A stretch of 64,000 nt of DNA from Muricea muricata (Eukaryota > Cnidaria > Anthozoa > Malacalcyonacea > Plexauridae). Numbering within the stretch: the first letter of the stretch is position 1; each line of letters opens with the position of its first letter. Under the pieces are notes generated by a model. It was not told the origin of the DNA. It worked only from the letters and a program-made list of their open reading frames with translations, and ran no database searches. Of the stretch, positions 1 through 20,082 are shown one piece after another. The stretch is from positions 2,234,501 through 2,298,500 of the forward strand of contig OY979720.1 of the NCBI GenBank assembly GCA_963855995.1, read 5' to 3'. Both the position numbers and the translations under genes were made by a program.

Positions 1-113
1 TAATTGGAGTAAAAATTAGGAGAAAGATAAATATTATGAAATAAAGCTTTTAATGAATACATTAGCAAGCTATTTACGAGACACATACAAGACCTTGCAT
101 GTTTTTTCTGAAG

Positions 114-912
114 GGGAAGTGTTCCAGAATTACCACCTAAGAAGGTGCTTGGCAGGTTCCATCCTGCATTCTTGACAATGAGGCAACAAGGATTACAACA
201 TTTTCTTCAAAGGTAGGTATATCTTTGACCTATCACACAAAGTAAAATCCAGCAGACTGAATAAAAAAATAAAGTATTTACAGTGCATCATAGCCTGAAC
301 ACAGATCTACAGTTCTCTACTCAACAATTTTTGGCTGGCTTGGAAAGACAAAATGTAGGTCTGATCAAAATGTTGCCAAAAGTGCCATTTGTGCCCGCTT
401 TGCACTAATTAATGATTATGTTTGACACATTGTCAGTTTCAAAGTGAACAATAGTGTCAAACAGTGGTGTGTAGGTCAATTTCCATATCATTAGATCATA
501 GACAACCTTCATTTAAATAAATAGTGTACTCATGAAAAAACAAAGCATTGATGTATTCAATTTTTCATATAGTGTCCTAAGTATCAATAAGTTCCTCTCG
601 TTCAGTGGCCTGCACCTATTCTTACAATCACCAATGACTATTGAAGAAATTGAAGATTTTCTTGATGGAAAGTATAATGAAAAAACTGTTGAAGATGTGA
701 TGGAAGATTTTGGCTGTGCCACAAACACAGACAATCCATTTAGTGTGTTCTTAAGATGTGACAACACCGGACTCATTATAAGTAATAGAGGAGGACGATC
801 TGTATCATATGACAGACTACCAAGCAATGAATCCCAGGATGATAACTTGTTGAGTAGGGACTCTGTTGATTCATCAGCTCATTCGTCAGGAAGCTACTCA
901 GGTGTATTTTAG
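114..912 (+). CDS. SNX10: Sorting nexin SNX10/SNX11-like, last two exons (5' part outside window)
   Basis: SNX10/11 proteins bind phosphoinositides through an extended PX domain and act in endosomal trafficking. Two exons are visible: 114-212 and 573-912 (stop TAG 910-912). The first encodes the PX motif VPELPPKK followed by RQQGLQHFLQ. The second continues with the hallmark LHLFLQSPMTIEEIEDFL, which aligns with the SNX10 LHLFLQ helix that extends the PX domain. Choosing acceptor AG 571-572 keeps the frame and gives exactly the spacing between the GLxxFL and LHLFLQ motifs that I recall from vertebrate SNX10. A Ser/Asp-rich tail follows (DRLPSNESQDD...SSGSYSGVF), like the Ser-rich tails of SNX10. 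The N-terminal half of the PX domain lies upstream of base 1. SNX10 versus SNX11 cannot be separated from this fragment. Confidence 0.75.
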
Positions 913-5096
<4,184 letters not shown>

Positions 5097-5612
5097 ACCG
5101 AACACTTTAAACAAATAAGATTACTTTATAACCAGTATTTCACAAAGGGCTGCTTTAAGGTGGTTGACTACCCTAAAGTTGGCAGCAAAATTTAATTTTT
5201 TCAAAAATTTTTTTTTGCTATTCTTAGCTTCTCTAGTTATTATACTTTGACCCTCTTAACTTTTTTTCTTAGTATTTTAAAGCATTTTCCGAAAAAATGC
5301 GTTTTTCTGAAAGGATGTCATATAAATATGCATAGCAACCGTTTGTGACTGTTTGTTTATTTTGGTTGCTATGGGTTTTTTGCCCCTAAAATGTATGATT
5401 TTACCCCACAACTTTTTTACCTACCCTCCCTTTGTGCCTGCAAGTTAAATAATGCCTGATTGTAGGTTAAAAATACGATTTGTTCACGTTTATTCACGAT
5501 ATTTCACGAAGCTTGTTTTCCCGAAGCTGTATTCGAAGTAAACAAATTCTCAAACAATCTCTCTCAATCGAGTCTTTTAAACAGCGTTTTAAAGTATTTT
5601 TTTTACATAACT

Positions 5613-7688
5613 ATGGCGAGAGAGTACAGAAGAAAGAAGGGCTCTGTTAAGAAAAGAAAAAGGAGAGGTTTTTTTGGTGTAAGACCGCAGGAAAAAGCTG
5701 GCGAAATGACAAATACCTCAATACCTCCGAACGGGAATCATGGCAGTTCGCACGTTTCAAACGAAATTCCTATGCCAATTTTAAACCCTACTGACGAAAG
5801 TATATCAAGTAAGAAGCTACTAAATAGTTCCTTTGAAATGTTTGAGTCAAAATGTGGGCCTTTAACTCGCAAACAAGCTAGAAAGGTTGGTCTGGGATCG
5901 ACACCAGACGTTGAAATGGCAAAGGGATTCAAGCTTCAAGATGCCACACTTTTGAATGACTGCATTTCTACAGCAGCAATTTGTAGCTCCTGCCGTAAAC
6001 CTAACTCGAAGCTCGAACTTTACCAGAATAACTGTGCAAGAGAAGGTTTGTCTGAATCCCTATTCTTGAAGTGCTCAGCCTGCAAAGTAGTGACTCAGTT
6101 GTCAACAAGTAAACGACTTGGTGGCAGAGGTGGTGGGTCACATGAAGTAAACCGCAGAGCAGTGTTGGCATCGGGTAAATTGGGACATGCTGGACTATCC
6201 CAGTTTTGTGGGGTTATGAACTTACCCCCACCAATGGCTAAGGAGGCATACCAAAACCATCTCATTCAAATTGAAAAGGCCACCAAGAGCAATGCAGAAG
6301 AGGTAATGAAAGATGCGGCCAAGAGATTACGGGACAAGGTTTCAATCGAACACCCAAATGACATTGAAATGGATGGCGAGGAGCTGATAGCAAATGTCGC
6401 AGTAACCGTTGATGGCACCTGGCAGAAAAGGGGACACTCCTCCAAAATAGGAGTTGTATTTGTCATTTCTGTATTGACTGGTGAAATCCTGGATTATGAG
6501 GTAAAATCACTCTTTTGTCATGAATGTAAAGCCCATGGTAGTCACGACCAAGATAGCGTGAAGTACAAAGAGTGGAAAAAGGCTCATGAGAAGAACTGTG
6601 AGGTCAACCATCAAGGTTCTTCTGAGGAGATGGAAGCTGTATCAGCTGTTGACATTTTCACCAGGAGCATTGAAACCAGAAACTTAAAATACACTACCTT
6701 TGTCGGTGATGGGGATAGTAGCAGTTTCGGACGGGTGAAGGAAGCATTAGAGAAGAAATTTGGGGAGAGATATGTTGTTAAAAAAGAAGAATGTGTTGGA
6801 CATGTCCAAAAGAGACTTGGGACAGCATTAAGAAAATATAAAAATGATAAAAAGGGACAAAAACTTTCAGATGGAAAAGGAGTTGGTGGAAGGGGACGAC
6901 TAACAGACAAGGTCGTTGATAAGATGCAAAATTATTATGGGAAAGCAATTCGAGGAAATAAAGGAGATTTAGAAGGAATGAAAAAGTCAATCAATGCAAT
7001 CCAACACCACATGATAAAGAGTGACAAGAAATCTTTGGAGGAGCAACATCAATATTGTCCACAATCTGGGGACACGTGGTGCAAATATTGGAAGGACAAA
7101 CATGATCATACTAGTTTGTATAACGAAGATAATCGATTGCCAGTGGTATTTATGGCAGAACTTGATCCTATATTTGCAAGGCTCTCACAAGATAAGCTCC
7201 TGATAAGGTGCTTGAAAGGGATTACACAGAACCAGAATGAGGCAGCAAATGGGTTACTCTGGTCAAAGTGCCCAAAAACAAAGTTTTGCGGAGCCAGAAG
7301 AGTCCGTATAGCAGCATGTGAAACAATTGCTGCTTTTAACACTGGTGCTGCCAGTAAAGCAGTGGTATTGGATCTTTGTGGTGTCACTCCTGGTGCCCAA
7401 ACAATGAGTGCCCTTAGGAAGCAAGATGATGTTAGAATGAAGAATGCGGCAAAGAAAATAAGTGAAAAGTATCGAAAGAAAAGACAAAAGCTTCGATCCG
7501 AGAAGAAAGATAAATCTGACAAGAAGTCTTACCAACCTGGAGGATTTGGTCTTAGTGCCAAGCCTATTAATGATACTGAAACCAAGAAGAAGAAAAAGAA
7601 GACAGCACCAAAAAAGAACAATGAACAGCCTGAAATTAGATTTGTTATGCCCACCTATGAAGTAGTTGCCAAAAGGAAAAGGAAGTGA
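5613..7688 (+). CDS. DDE transposase, Mutator-like domain (691 aa, intact)
   Basis: Single-exon ORF without stops or frameshifts. The N-terminus is strongly basic (REYRRKKGSVKKRKRRG). A zinc-ribbon-like pair CSSC (124-127) and CSAC (154-157) follows. The catalytic core begins with VTVDGTWQKRGH (Asp267), then CHEC (302-305), then FVGDGDSSS (Asp366/Asp368), the motif ECVGHVQKR (394-401), and finally TQNQNEAANGLLWSKCPK with Glu543, which I take as the DDE acidic residues. The C-terminal ~90 residues are Lys/Arg-rich, consistent with DNA binding or nuclear import. VDGTW and NEAANGLLW are diagnostic of the metazoan Mutator-like transposase domain family as I recall it; assignment by search was not possible. 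An intact frame inside intact ends suggests recent mobility. Confidence 0.85.
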   Translation: MAREYRRKKGSVKKRKRRGFFGVRPQEKAGEMTNTSIPPNGNHGSSHVSNEIPMPILNPTDESISSKKLLNSSFEMFESKCGPLTRKQARKVGLGSTPDVEMAKGFKLQDATLLNDCISTAAICSSCRKPNSKLELYQNNCAREGLSESLFLKCSACKVVTQLSTSKRLGGRGGGSHEVNRRAVLASGKLGHAGLSQFCGVMNLPPPMAKEAYQNHLIQIEKATKSNAEEVMKDAAKRLRDKVSIEHPNDIEMDGEELIANVAVTVDGTWQKRGHSSKIGVVFVISVLTGEILDYEVKSLFCHECKAHGSHDQDSVKYKEWKKAHEKNCEVNHQGSSEEMEAVSAVDIFTRSIETRNLKYTTFVGDGDSSSFGRVKEALEKKFGERYVVKKEECVGHVQKRLGTALRKYKNDKKGQKLSDGKGVGGRGRLTDKVVDKMQNYYGKAIRGNKGDLEGMKKSINAIQHHMIKSDKKSLEEQHQYCPQSGDTWCKYWKDKHDHTSLYNEDNRLPVVFMAELDPIFARLSQDKLLIRCLKGITQNQNEAANGLLWSKCPKTKFCGARRVRIAACETIAAFNTGAASKAVVLDLCGVTPGAQTMSALRKQDDVRMKNAAKKISEKYRKKRQKLRSEKKDKSDKKSYQPGGFGLSAKPINDTETKKKKKKTAPKKNNEQPEIRFVMPTYEVVAKRKRK

Positions 7689-7977
7689 CACTGGGTTTGG
7701 TAAATATCTCTGATTTATAGCAGCATAGAGGAGGGTAGGGAACTATATTTATCCTATGTGTTTTAGCATATATATGATTGATAACACAAATAGCAATTTT
7801 TTAGACTTTGGAGGCCTGGTATGGGGAGGAACGTTTTTAAAACGTTAGTCTATCTTTAAACTCAATTTTCTTAAAACGATAGTTATTGCAATAGTCAATT
7901 TTGTGAAATGTCTAAAATAAAGAGGATTTAATATTTTCTCTTCATTTTTGGACTGTAGGTGTATCTTATAAACTTTT

Positions 7978-8098
7978 ATGGGTTAAGTAGACAATTTTTC
8001 AAAATAGGCGGTTTCACATTAGTTACCATGGAAACAGTGTTTTTTCAGGTTTCGGACATAACAGTTTGGCGAAATGGAATTCTGTCTACTTAACCCAT
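7978..8098. repeat. Perfect 16-bp inverted repeat (hairpin) inside the transposon
   Basis: ATGGGTTAAGTAGACA at 7978-7993 pairs with TGTCTACTTAACCCAT at 8083-8098, with an 89-nt loop, between the transposase stop and the right terminus. It could be a subterminal transposase-binding site; that role is inferred. Confidence 0.8.
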
Positions 8099-8366
8099 AC
8101 ATTAGGTCATAGGAAGTGTCCATACAAAATTTGGAGTTAGTATCTCTTTTCCTTCTGGAGATATTGTTTGCACAAGCCTTTGTATATATCGTGCTTTTTT
8201 GTTGTTACCATGGAGACCATAAAGTATTGTTCAACTAAAGCAGTCTGAAAATGTGTATATTTGTTACATCTAGCTTTGTGCCAAATTTTATGATGATATA
8301 TTAAATTGCTATGAAACTAGAGCAAAAATACTGTTTTTGGCAATTAAGGTTAGACAACCACCTTAA

Positions 8367-9615
8367 AAACATATAAATGCTGCAGCAAGAACTTGGAATA
8401 TATATCTGTCACTTGAAATTTTACAAAACAATTTCAAGCTTTCCATACCAACGTATAGTACATTTTGTACGTCACTGACCCAATTTCCAATACTTTTGCA
8501 GTAATTTTTTCTAGAAAAAACTTGTTTTGCAAAGATTTTCTAAAACAAAAATATAAACAACGATAACGACAAAAACCATCCTCCAGATGTAGCTCGTTAC
8601 GTTCGGACTCCGCCGGAACACAGGCTCAAGCATTAATTGCAGCAAAGATGTCACACTCACATTTCTGATACGTTATTGGAAACTAGTAATCTGAAGCCTG
8701 CTCGCAGCCCGAAATAAACACGTAATGAATTAGTAATCTGGTACCAATTAAAACTAACACAATATGGACGTTTCATGCACATGGTTTTGGGATTCGTTGG
8801 AGTTATCAGGGAGGTCGCAGGGGCATGGTGTTCCCCGAAAAATTTTTAAATTTAAACGTCACGTCTAAAATGGCCAAATATGGCCGGTTATAAGAAAATA
8901 ATAGATTTGTTTCCAAGTTTTTAAATTCAGTGACGAATATTCTAAATATTTCTGAGACCAAAACACTCCTGATTTCGGAGATGCTTCCGACTTTTCTATA
9001 TTTTCATAACTCATTTTTAGTGTCTTGGTATCTGATGCGAAATATCGGGTATTACCCTCTTAATTACATTACCAGCGGTAACACTGCGCTATATATAGCT
9101 GTGCAATAATCAGTGCCATGTACATGTTGATTGCCATTGTAACAAACAACTATCAATCAACTTCGTTGGATATTAGAAAGCTAAAAGCAGAGAGTCCTAT
9201 AGTGAATAAAAATCCCAGCAACACATAAACAAACAGATGTATGAATTTAAGTGTCGGTTGCATTTTTCGCACTGGTGAACACTCGAGCTAATAATACGTT
9301 TACGTGGTGTTTCCACAAAATCAAACTGGTTGTGATGATTATTGTTCAAACTAACAAAGAACTCCTGAAAACTTTTGGTATAATTATTATATAAGCAGAT
9401 TTCGCCGTGACTATACCACGTTGCTGAGGACTTGTTTGAATGTGGTATTCCCGCGATGAGAACCACCTTAATAAATTGAATCGAATAACGCATTTCATGC
9501 CAACAAGTATATGTCCATATATTGCCTTTTACAATTTTGGATTTATAATATTTTCTGTTTTTATACATTTCAAATAGCTTTTCATTAATATTCAGTACTC
9601 TTTTAAGGATAATTT
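8367..9615. other. Noncoding stretch between the transposon and the orphan gene
   Basis: No gene recognised. A minus-strand open frame at 9197-9568 (123 codons) lacks recognisable domains and sits directly downstream of the orphan gene, so it is most likely 3' UTR sequence. Confidence 0.4.
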
Positions 9616-12156
9616 CTAGTATTTTTTGGATCGTTTGTTATTTCGTAACCATTTTCCACCAAAACAAGAAAAGAAACTTTTTCCTTTCTTCCGTTTCTTG
9701 TGCTGCTGTTCATCTTCAAAGTCGTGGGATCTTTTCAAGTTTGACCTTGACACGCCATTCGTTGCAGGATCGTCACTGCTGTCTGAACTATTGTATTGTG
9801 TTTCATTTTTGGGGGCATGTAATGTTGTACTGTTTTTATACGTTTCATATTCTTTCTTGACCTTATCCGCTGTCAATTTATCGCCTCTTAATGGTCGGCA
9901 GCATTGTGAACATATTTCATTGACATTGCTTAAATTCGACGGGATAAATGACCTTCTATCCTGTTCCTCTTTATTTTCACGCAGCCCAGTGTTCTTAAAA
10001 AGAAAAGTTAGAATTTTTGCTGTGAGTTTTTTTTGTGTCAAGAAGTTCCAGGGAAGAGACTGTCAAATGGAAAGGTATCAGACGGGCCTAAGTAAAGCCT
10101 AGTTCGTATATGTCGCCAATTCATTATAAGTTATCATTGAAGGAGAAATTTTACAAAGGATTTTACTTATTCAATAAGTAGTGGTGGCCGATATCGGGGA
10201 CATATGAAAACCTGGCTTGGTTACACTCCATGCCAATGCCTGTTTCCAGAACAGTCCAATTTACTGCCTTCAGGGTAAACTGTATCCATTCATATACACA
10301 AAAACATGGGATATTTTACTAAGAACGTAGCCCAACGAAGAGCCTTACTCTAAATGTCGAATTCCGCCTAGATCGTTTCAGGTATAGTGCAAGGTCGTAT
10401 GTTTTGGTGTGCTCTTGGCATCGACTCAACGCCTCAGTGTCATTAGTTTAAAATATTATCTATACCTCATCCTCCATATTTCTGTCACATTCTCGAAGTG
10501 TCGGGATGTTCATTACTGCCAGACAAGATCTGAGTGTCTTTTGAAGTAAGACAAAATAGAATAATTGTTCCATTTCAACTTCGTCAAATCTGCCATGAAA
10601 TGTCCAGTTTTGATCTAAATTAAACAATCATCATGTAATCATCATTGTATCCGACGGTTTAATTAGCTAATGGGTACACAAAACAACAGGGGCCGGTTGT
10701 TCAAAGCTGGGTTTGCACTAACTCTGGGTTAAAGTTTAACCCAATGTTTCAGTTTCTGTGTTTCTACATCACCGTTTATTTTAAAACTTTACAGACCAAA
10801 ACTACTGTTGATCAAGACAAGATTTCTAAAGAGATATCTCGCAATACTATCACAAGCTACTGGAAAGTTTGGAAAGAAATTTTACGTTAACCCATGCAGG
10901 GTTAAGCTAACCGGCTATTGAACAACTGGCCCCAGTAGCTTCGAATGAGCCCATACGGTCATTGCATGCAGTTTTCATTTCCAGCAAACAAATTTGCAAA
11001 GTGCCTTGACGAGTTCATTTCCCCACATACCATGCACAATGCATGTTTCAGGTCAATTTCTTAATCTGGCTTTGCTTAGGACGAAGCTGTATAAAAATTC
11101 CTTTTGACCGCTTTCTCTAGGATATTCATCACTTCTCATTATGATTTACAATAACTTGAAAAATCGTCTACCTTGTGGAGACAGTTTCTGCAATATCCTT
11201 TCCAGGATCTTTCTCATATTTGGACGAGAATCTGCATATATTAATAACAACACAAAAAAACGAAATTAATTTTGATGTATTCCACCACTGCTTAATGATA
11301 AATTTCTACCTGTTTATATCGAAATGGACTAACCTTGCTCAAGCTCTATAAATTTACTGGCAAACGTCATGAACTGCACTTCATGTTTCATCTGCAGTTC
11401 TTGAATTTCATGGCGTAACGTTTTGACAGCTTCCTGTAGGAAAGACATGTCACAATTCGTTGTGTTTTCATCACTCATCTCATCTTCCTCGCAGGCAGTC
11501 ACATCTGACGGAGATGTACTTGTTGTTTCGCTTGCTCTTGCTGAAAACGACGAGGATTTCTCCCCAGGGGTCGTGCTGTCGCTGCCGTAGGACAAAATAT
11601 TGCACACCCTGGAAATGAAATGCATTTATACGTGTAGATAATTTTTTCACCATGAAAGATTGTTTGGATGGCTTTTTTTACCGGGTGACCGCCTAATGCA
11701 TACATTGTTTTGGAATTTCTAGGAAACGTCAAGTTGACAGCCATGCTTCTTAGACTTTTCAAGCATTGAAACGTAAAGAAATATTTAGTACCTGTCATCA
11801 GCACTCTCGTGTTCTCTGTTAATGCTACGCTGTTCTACCATCGAAGCAGTATTTACAAACAAACTACTGTTTTTAGTATTCGGCGCATTTTTCCCCTCTT
11901 TCTGATTTTCTGATATCTGTAACTTGGTCAATTCATCCAGAGTATTTGCGCTTTGTACTAAAGCACTTCGAAAGCTTCTTATCGATTCATCCTCTGTCGT
12001 ACTCGACATACCATAATCTTCTCCGTTTTCTTGTCCTGTGTCTAGCATTGCCCGCAAGCTTTTCACGAGGTCTTCAATGGCTAGCACAAGCTGGGAAGAC
12101 AGCACCTTTACAAGGGTAACATGCTTTAAATTAGTCATAAATGTACCTGATTTCAT
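9616..12156 (-). CDS. Uncharacterised five-exon gene, predicted 408-aa coiled-coil protein
   Basis: Exons (minus): 12156-11792, 11608-11334, 11231-11172, 10614-10466, 9993-9616; all junctions are GT/AG and in phase, closing at 408 codons plus stop. I do not recognise a family. Features seen: an N-terminal helical stretch (SSQLVLAIEDLVKSLRAML), a Ser/Thr/Glu-rich disordered section in exons 1-2, a coiled-coil-like segment (LQEAVKTLRHEIQELQMKHE...FASKFIELEQ), a helical exon 3-4 unit (MRKILERILQKLSPQ...EMEQLFYFVLLQKTLRSCL), a short Cys cluster ICSQCCRPLRG, and a basic tail with a possible nuclear signal (KKRKKGK) ending FFSCFGGKWLRNNKRSKKY. The true start could lie in an upstream exon; the Met at 12156 is the first in frame. 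Phase-consistent exons argue for a real gene; function is unknown. Confidence 0.6.
10689..10933. mobile_element. MITE in the orphan gene's intron 4 (transcription order)
   Basis: The left end is GGGGCCGGTTGTTCAAAGC; the reverse complement of the right end is GGGGCCAGTTGTTCAATAGC. An inner pair, GGGTTAAAGTTTAACCC on the left and GTTAACCC...GGGTTAAGC on the right, extends the symmetry. It lies between the exons ending at 11172 and starting at 10614. No coding capacity. Confidence 0.75.
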
Positions 12157-14481
12157 GATTGTGGTACAACATAGCCGTGACTAACTCATATTAGCGCTCG
12201 CTGTAAATCAGCCGCCATGCAAACTTAAATTTCAATTCAAAGCTGTGCGACAGACAGCTTATATAACTCTTTCTAATATAAGCAGGCACTTTCTTTCGAC
12301 TGGCAAGATAAATTGTCTGTACCTCGGCTTTCAGAAGATCCTCAAGCAAGACCCGAGGGTGTTTTCCTGGCGAACGTACACGCCCAGGTGATCCATAAAG
12401 CAAACTTTGAAAACTCTGCAGTCGTACTCGTTCAAATAGACGAATATCAGGAGACTGTTTTGAGAACTTCGAAGGGCTATAAGATTCCTAAAGAATGGAA
12501 AATTCAGTTCACAACTTATCAACCTTATAAGTAATTCAAACGTGTGCATGAGATGTAAGGCTGTCGCAATGTCGAGCTCCAGATGAAAATTTTAAAAAAG
12601 TACAAAGGGAGACGAAGGAACTTTCCTGTGTACGGTGCGGCAAGCATCCGCAGAGATAGACACGGGTTCCCTTTATAGCGCTCAAATTTAGACTCGAAGT
12701 AGTTTCATGATAAATTATGTATAAATGGGACATGTACAAACATAATATGGATTAAAGACTAAGCATCATATCTGGATGTTGTAGTTATTATATACTGTCT
12801 AAGTCGTGTTGTTTAATTAAGAAATTGTAAAGTGTGACCAGAAAGAGAATGATCACGCAAAAAGTGAAAGCAATAATTATATACCTGTTCAGACATTTAG
12901 CTCAATATTCTTGCCATACATAAACAAGGATTGTAGACATATCAGCAATGTTAAAACAGCTTCAAACGATAAAGAGCAGCTGCGTTGAGTCTCGCATAAC
13001 AACAGTCTACACTCTGTAGGACAAAATAGCCGAGAAATAAACCAACTGAAATATTGCAGAAGTTAACATTCAAGACCAAGTACAAAATTAATCGTTTCAG
13101 GAGAACTTTAAGCCTCTCAGACCAAAGTAAATATAGACTAAATACCAAATACAACATTCGAATATGCCGTAATATTAAAGTTGAATGAACACTTACTTTC
13201 ATCCAGGCACAAGATGAACAGCACAAACAGACACACCAGTTAAATTTACTTGTTTAATTTAATCTTCAAATATTTAGTTTATCACAAATCCATAAACCGA
13301 GGCAGGTCATTCGGTCAACTCATTCACAAAGTATACGCGGAAATCGTCCACTTAAGCCCAGCTTGTCAATACTAGAAAACAAACGTGATTTGCATAATAT
13401 TTATGAGTATCATATGCAGGCACATACATATTAAACAAATCGTCTCGCTTTATTCTTGAATTGAAATTACCGAAGGTACAATGTCTTTATTTATGACCTT
13501 ATATAGTAAAGGTTGTCTAAAAGTTGTCTGCAGGTTGTTGAGTTGTAATTTGAGATGAAGGGATAATTTTGTCATTTCAGCATTCAATTGCCAAAGGCAC
13601 TGCAATTTTCAAAAAATATTGGCTCCTCATTCAAAAATATTGAGCAATAAAAAACAACAATCTAAATTAATGTTTCAGTAAGTGCACGGTCAACCTCGGT
13701 CTTTTATGTAGTCTCTTGTTCCTTTTGTCTCCTAGTTCAAAGTGATTTTCCCCGCTCACTTCCATAATCAAGTACAACTATTTGTGGTAAAATTTACTTA
13801 CAAAACCTGATTTAAACATTTTTTCGCAAAAAGACATTTACTGTAAATTAAAGGTTGCAAAAACGACAGTCAGCATTTTCTAGTTATTCATGAAGTTCCA
13901 CCTATATGAAAAATTTTCCGAAATTGTTGTGCTCATTTTATATCCAGTATTCCTTGCACTGATTGGTGTTCAACATGGATATTGATACAATTATTCCACT
14001 AAATTCAACTCCTACCATTTGAGGCTTTGATTTTGCGTTTAATTGGCGGTTATTACTTTGAGTTGGAAGCATGAGGGTATATTATACAATGTATTTCACA
14101 TTTGAACGTAATAAACACTGGCTCTGAATACATGATTACCCCTTTGTATAAAGAAATATCAATTTCCATTTGCAGTACGACTGCCATGAACTCTTGTTGG
14201 AGTCTAACGTCTGAAGTACGGAAAAAAAGAGAATAGGAGATTTGATAAAACACTAAATGTACATGTGGAAAAGACACAATTTCTTTGAAATATACACGAT
14301 GAAATCAACATGTTCGGGTGTGCTTTACTAACAATTAGATTCATTGCTTTGTACAAGTGAGTTGTTAGTGTGTTTCTTTCTCGAGTGATTCATTTTCTCT
14401 TTTCAATGTCTCAGGAGTTAAAGCCCAATACCGGAACTTGCCACACCCGGAATAACATCCTTCTTTCCATCTCGAGTAAAC
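12157..14481. other. Divergent upstream region between the orphan gene and DBNL
   Basis: Noncoding as far as I can tell. A plus-strand open stretch from 12338 to 12534, preceded by a good acceptor (CTTTCAG) and ending in TAA, reads like a possible exon (EYQETVLRTSKGYKIPKEW) but has no partner exons that I can find. Likely contains the promoters of both flanking genes. Confidence 0.4.

Positions 14482-20082
<5,601 letters not shown>

Larger units (their letters stand above)
5159..8362 (+). mobile_element. Complete TTAA-flanked DNA transposon (Kolobok/Mutator-like), 3.2 kb
   Basis: TTAA sits at 5155-5158 and 8363-8366, exactly outside inverted ends. The left end is GGTGGTTGACTACCCTAAAG; the reverse complement of the right end is GGTGGTTGTCTAACCTTAAT. 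The element carries one uninterrupted transposase ORF (5613-7688) and an AATAAA at 7916-7921. A 16-bp perfect inverted repeat (7978-7993 with 8083-8098, ATGGGTTAAGTAGACA) forms a subterminal hairpin. TTAA targets are typical of the Kolobok and piggyBac superfamilies, while the transposase looks like the metazoan 'Mutator-like' domain family; I therefore favour Kolobok and leave the superfamily open. Confidence 0.85.

Noticed and set aside
7106-7691. Minus-strand frames across the transposase
   Set aside because: Shadows of the transposase coding strand.
9197-9568. 123-codon minus-strand open frame
   Set aside because: No domain, no splice partner; most likely 3' UTR of the orphan gene.
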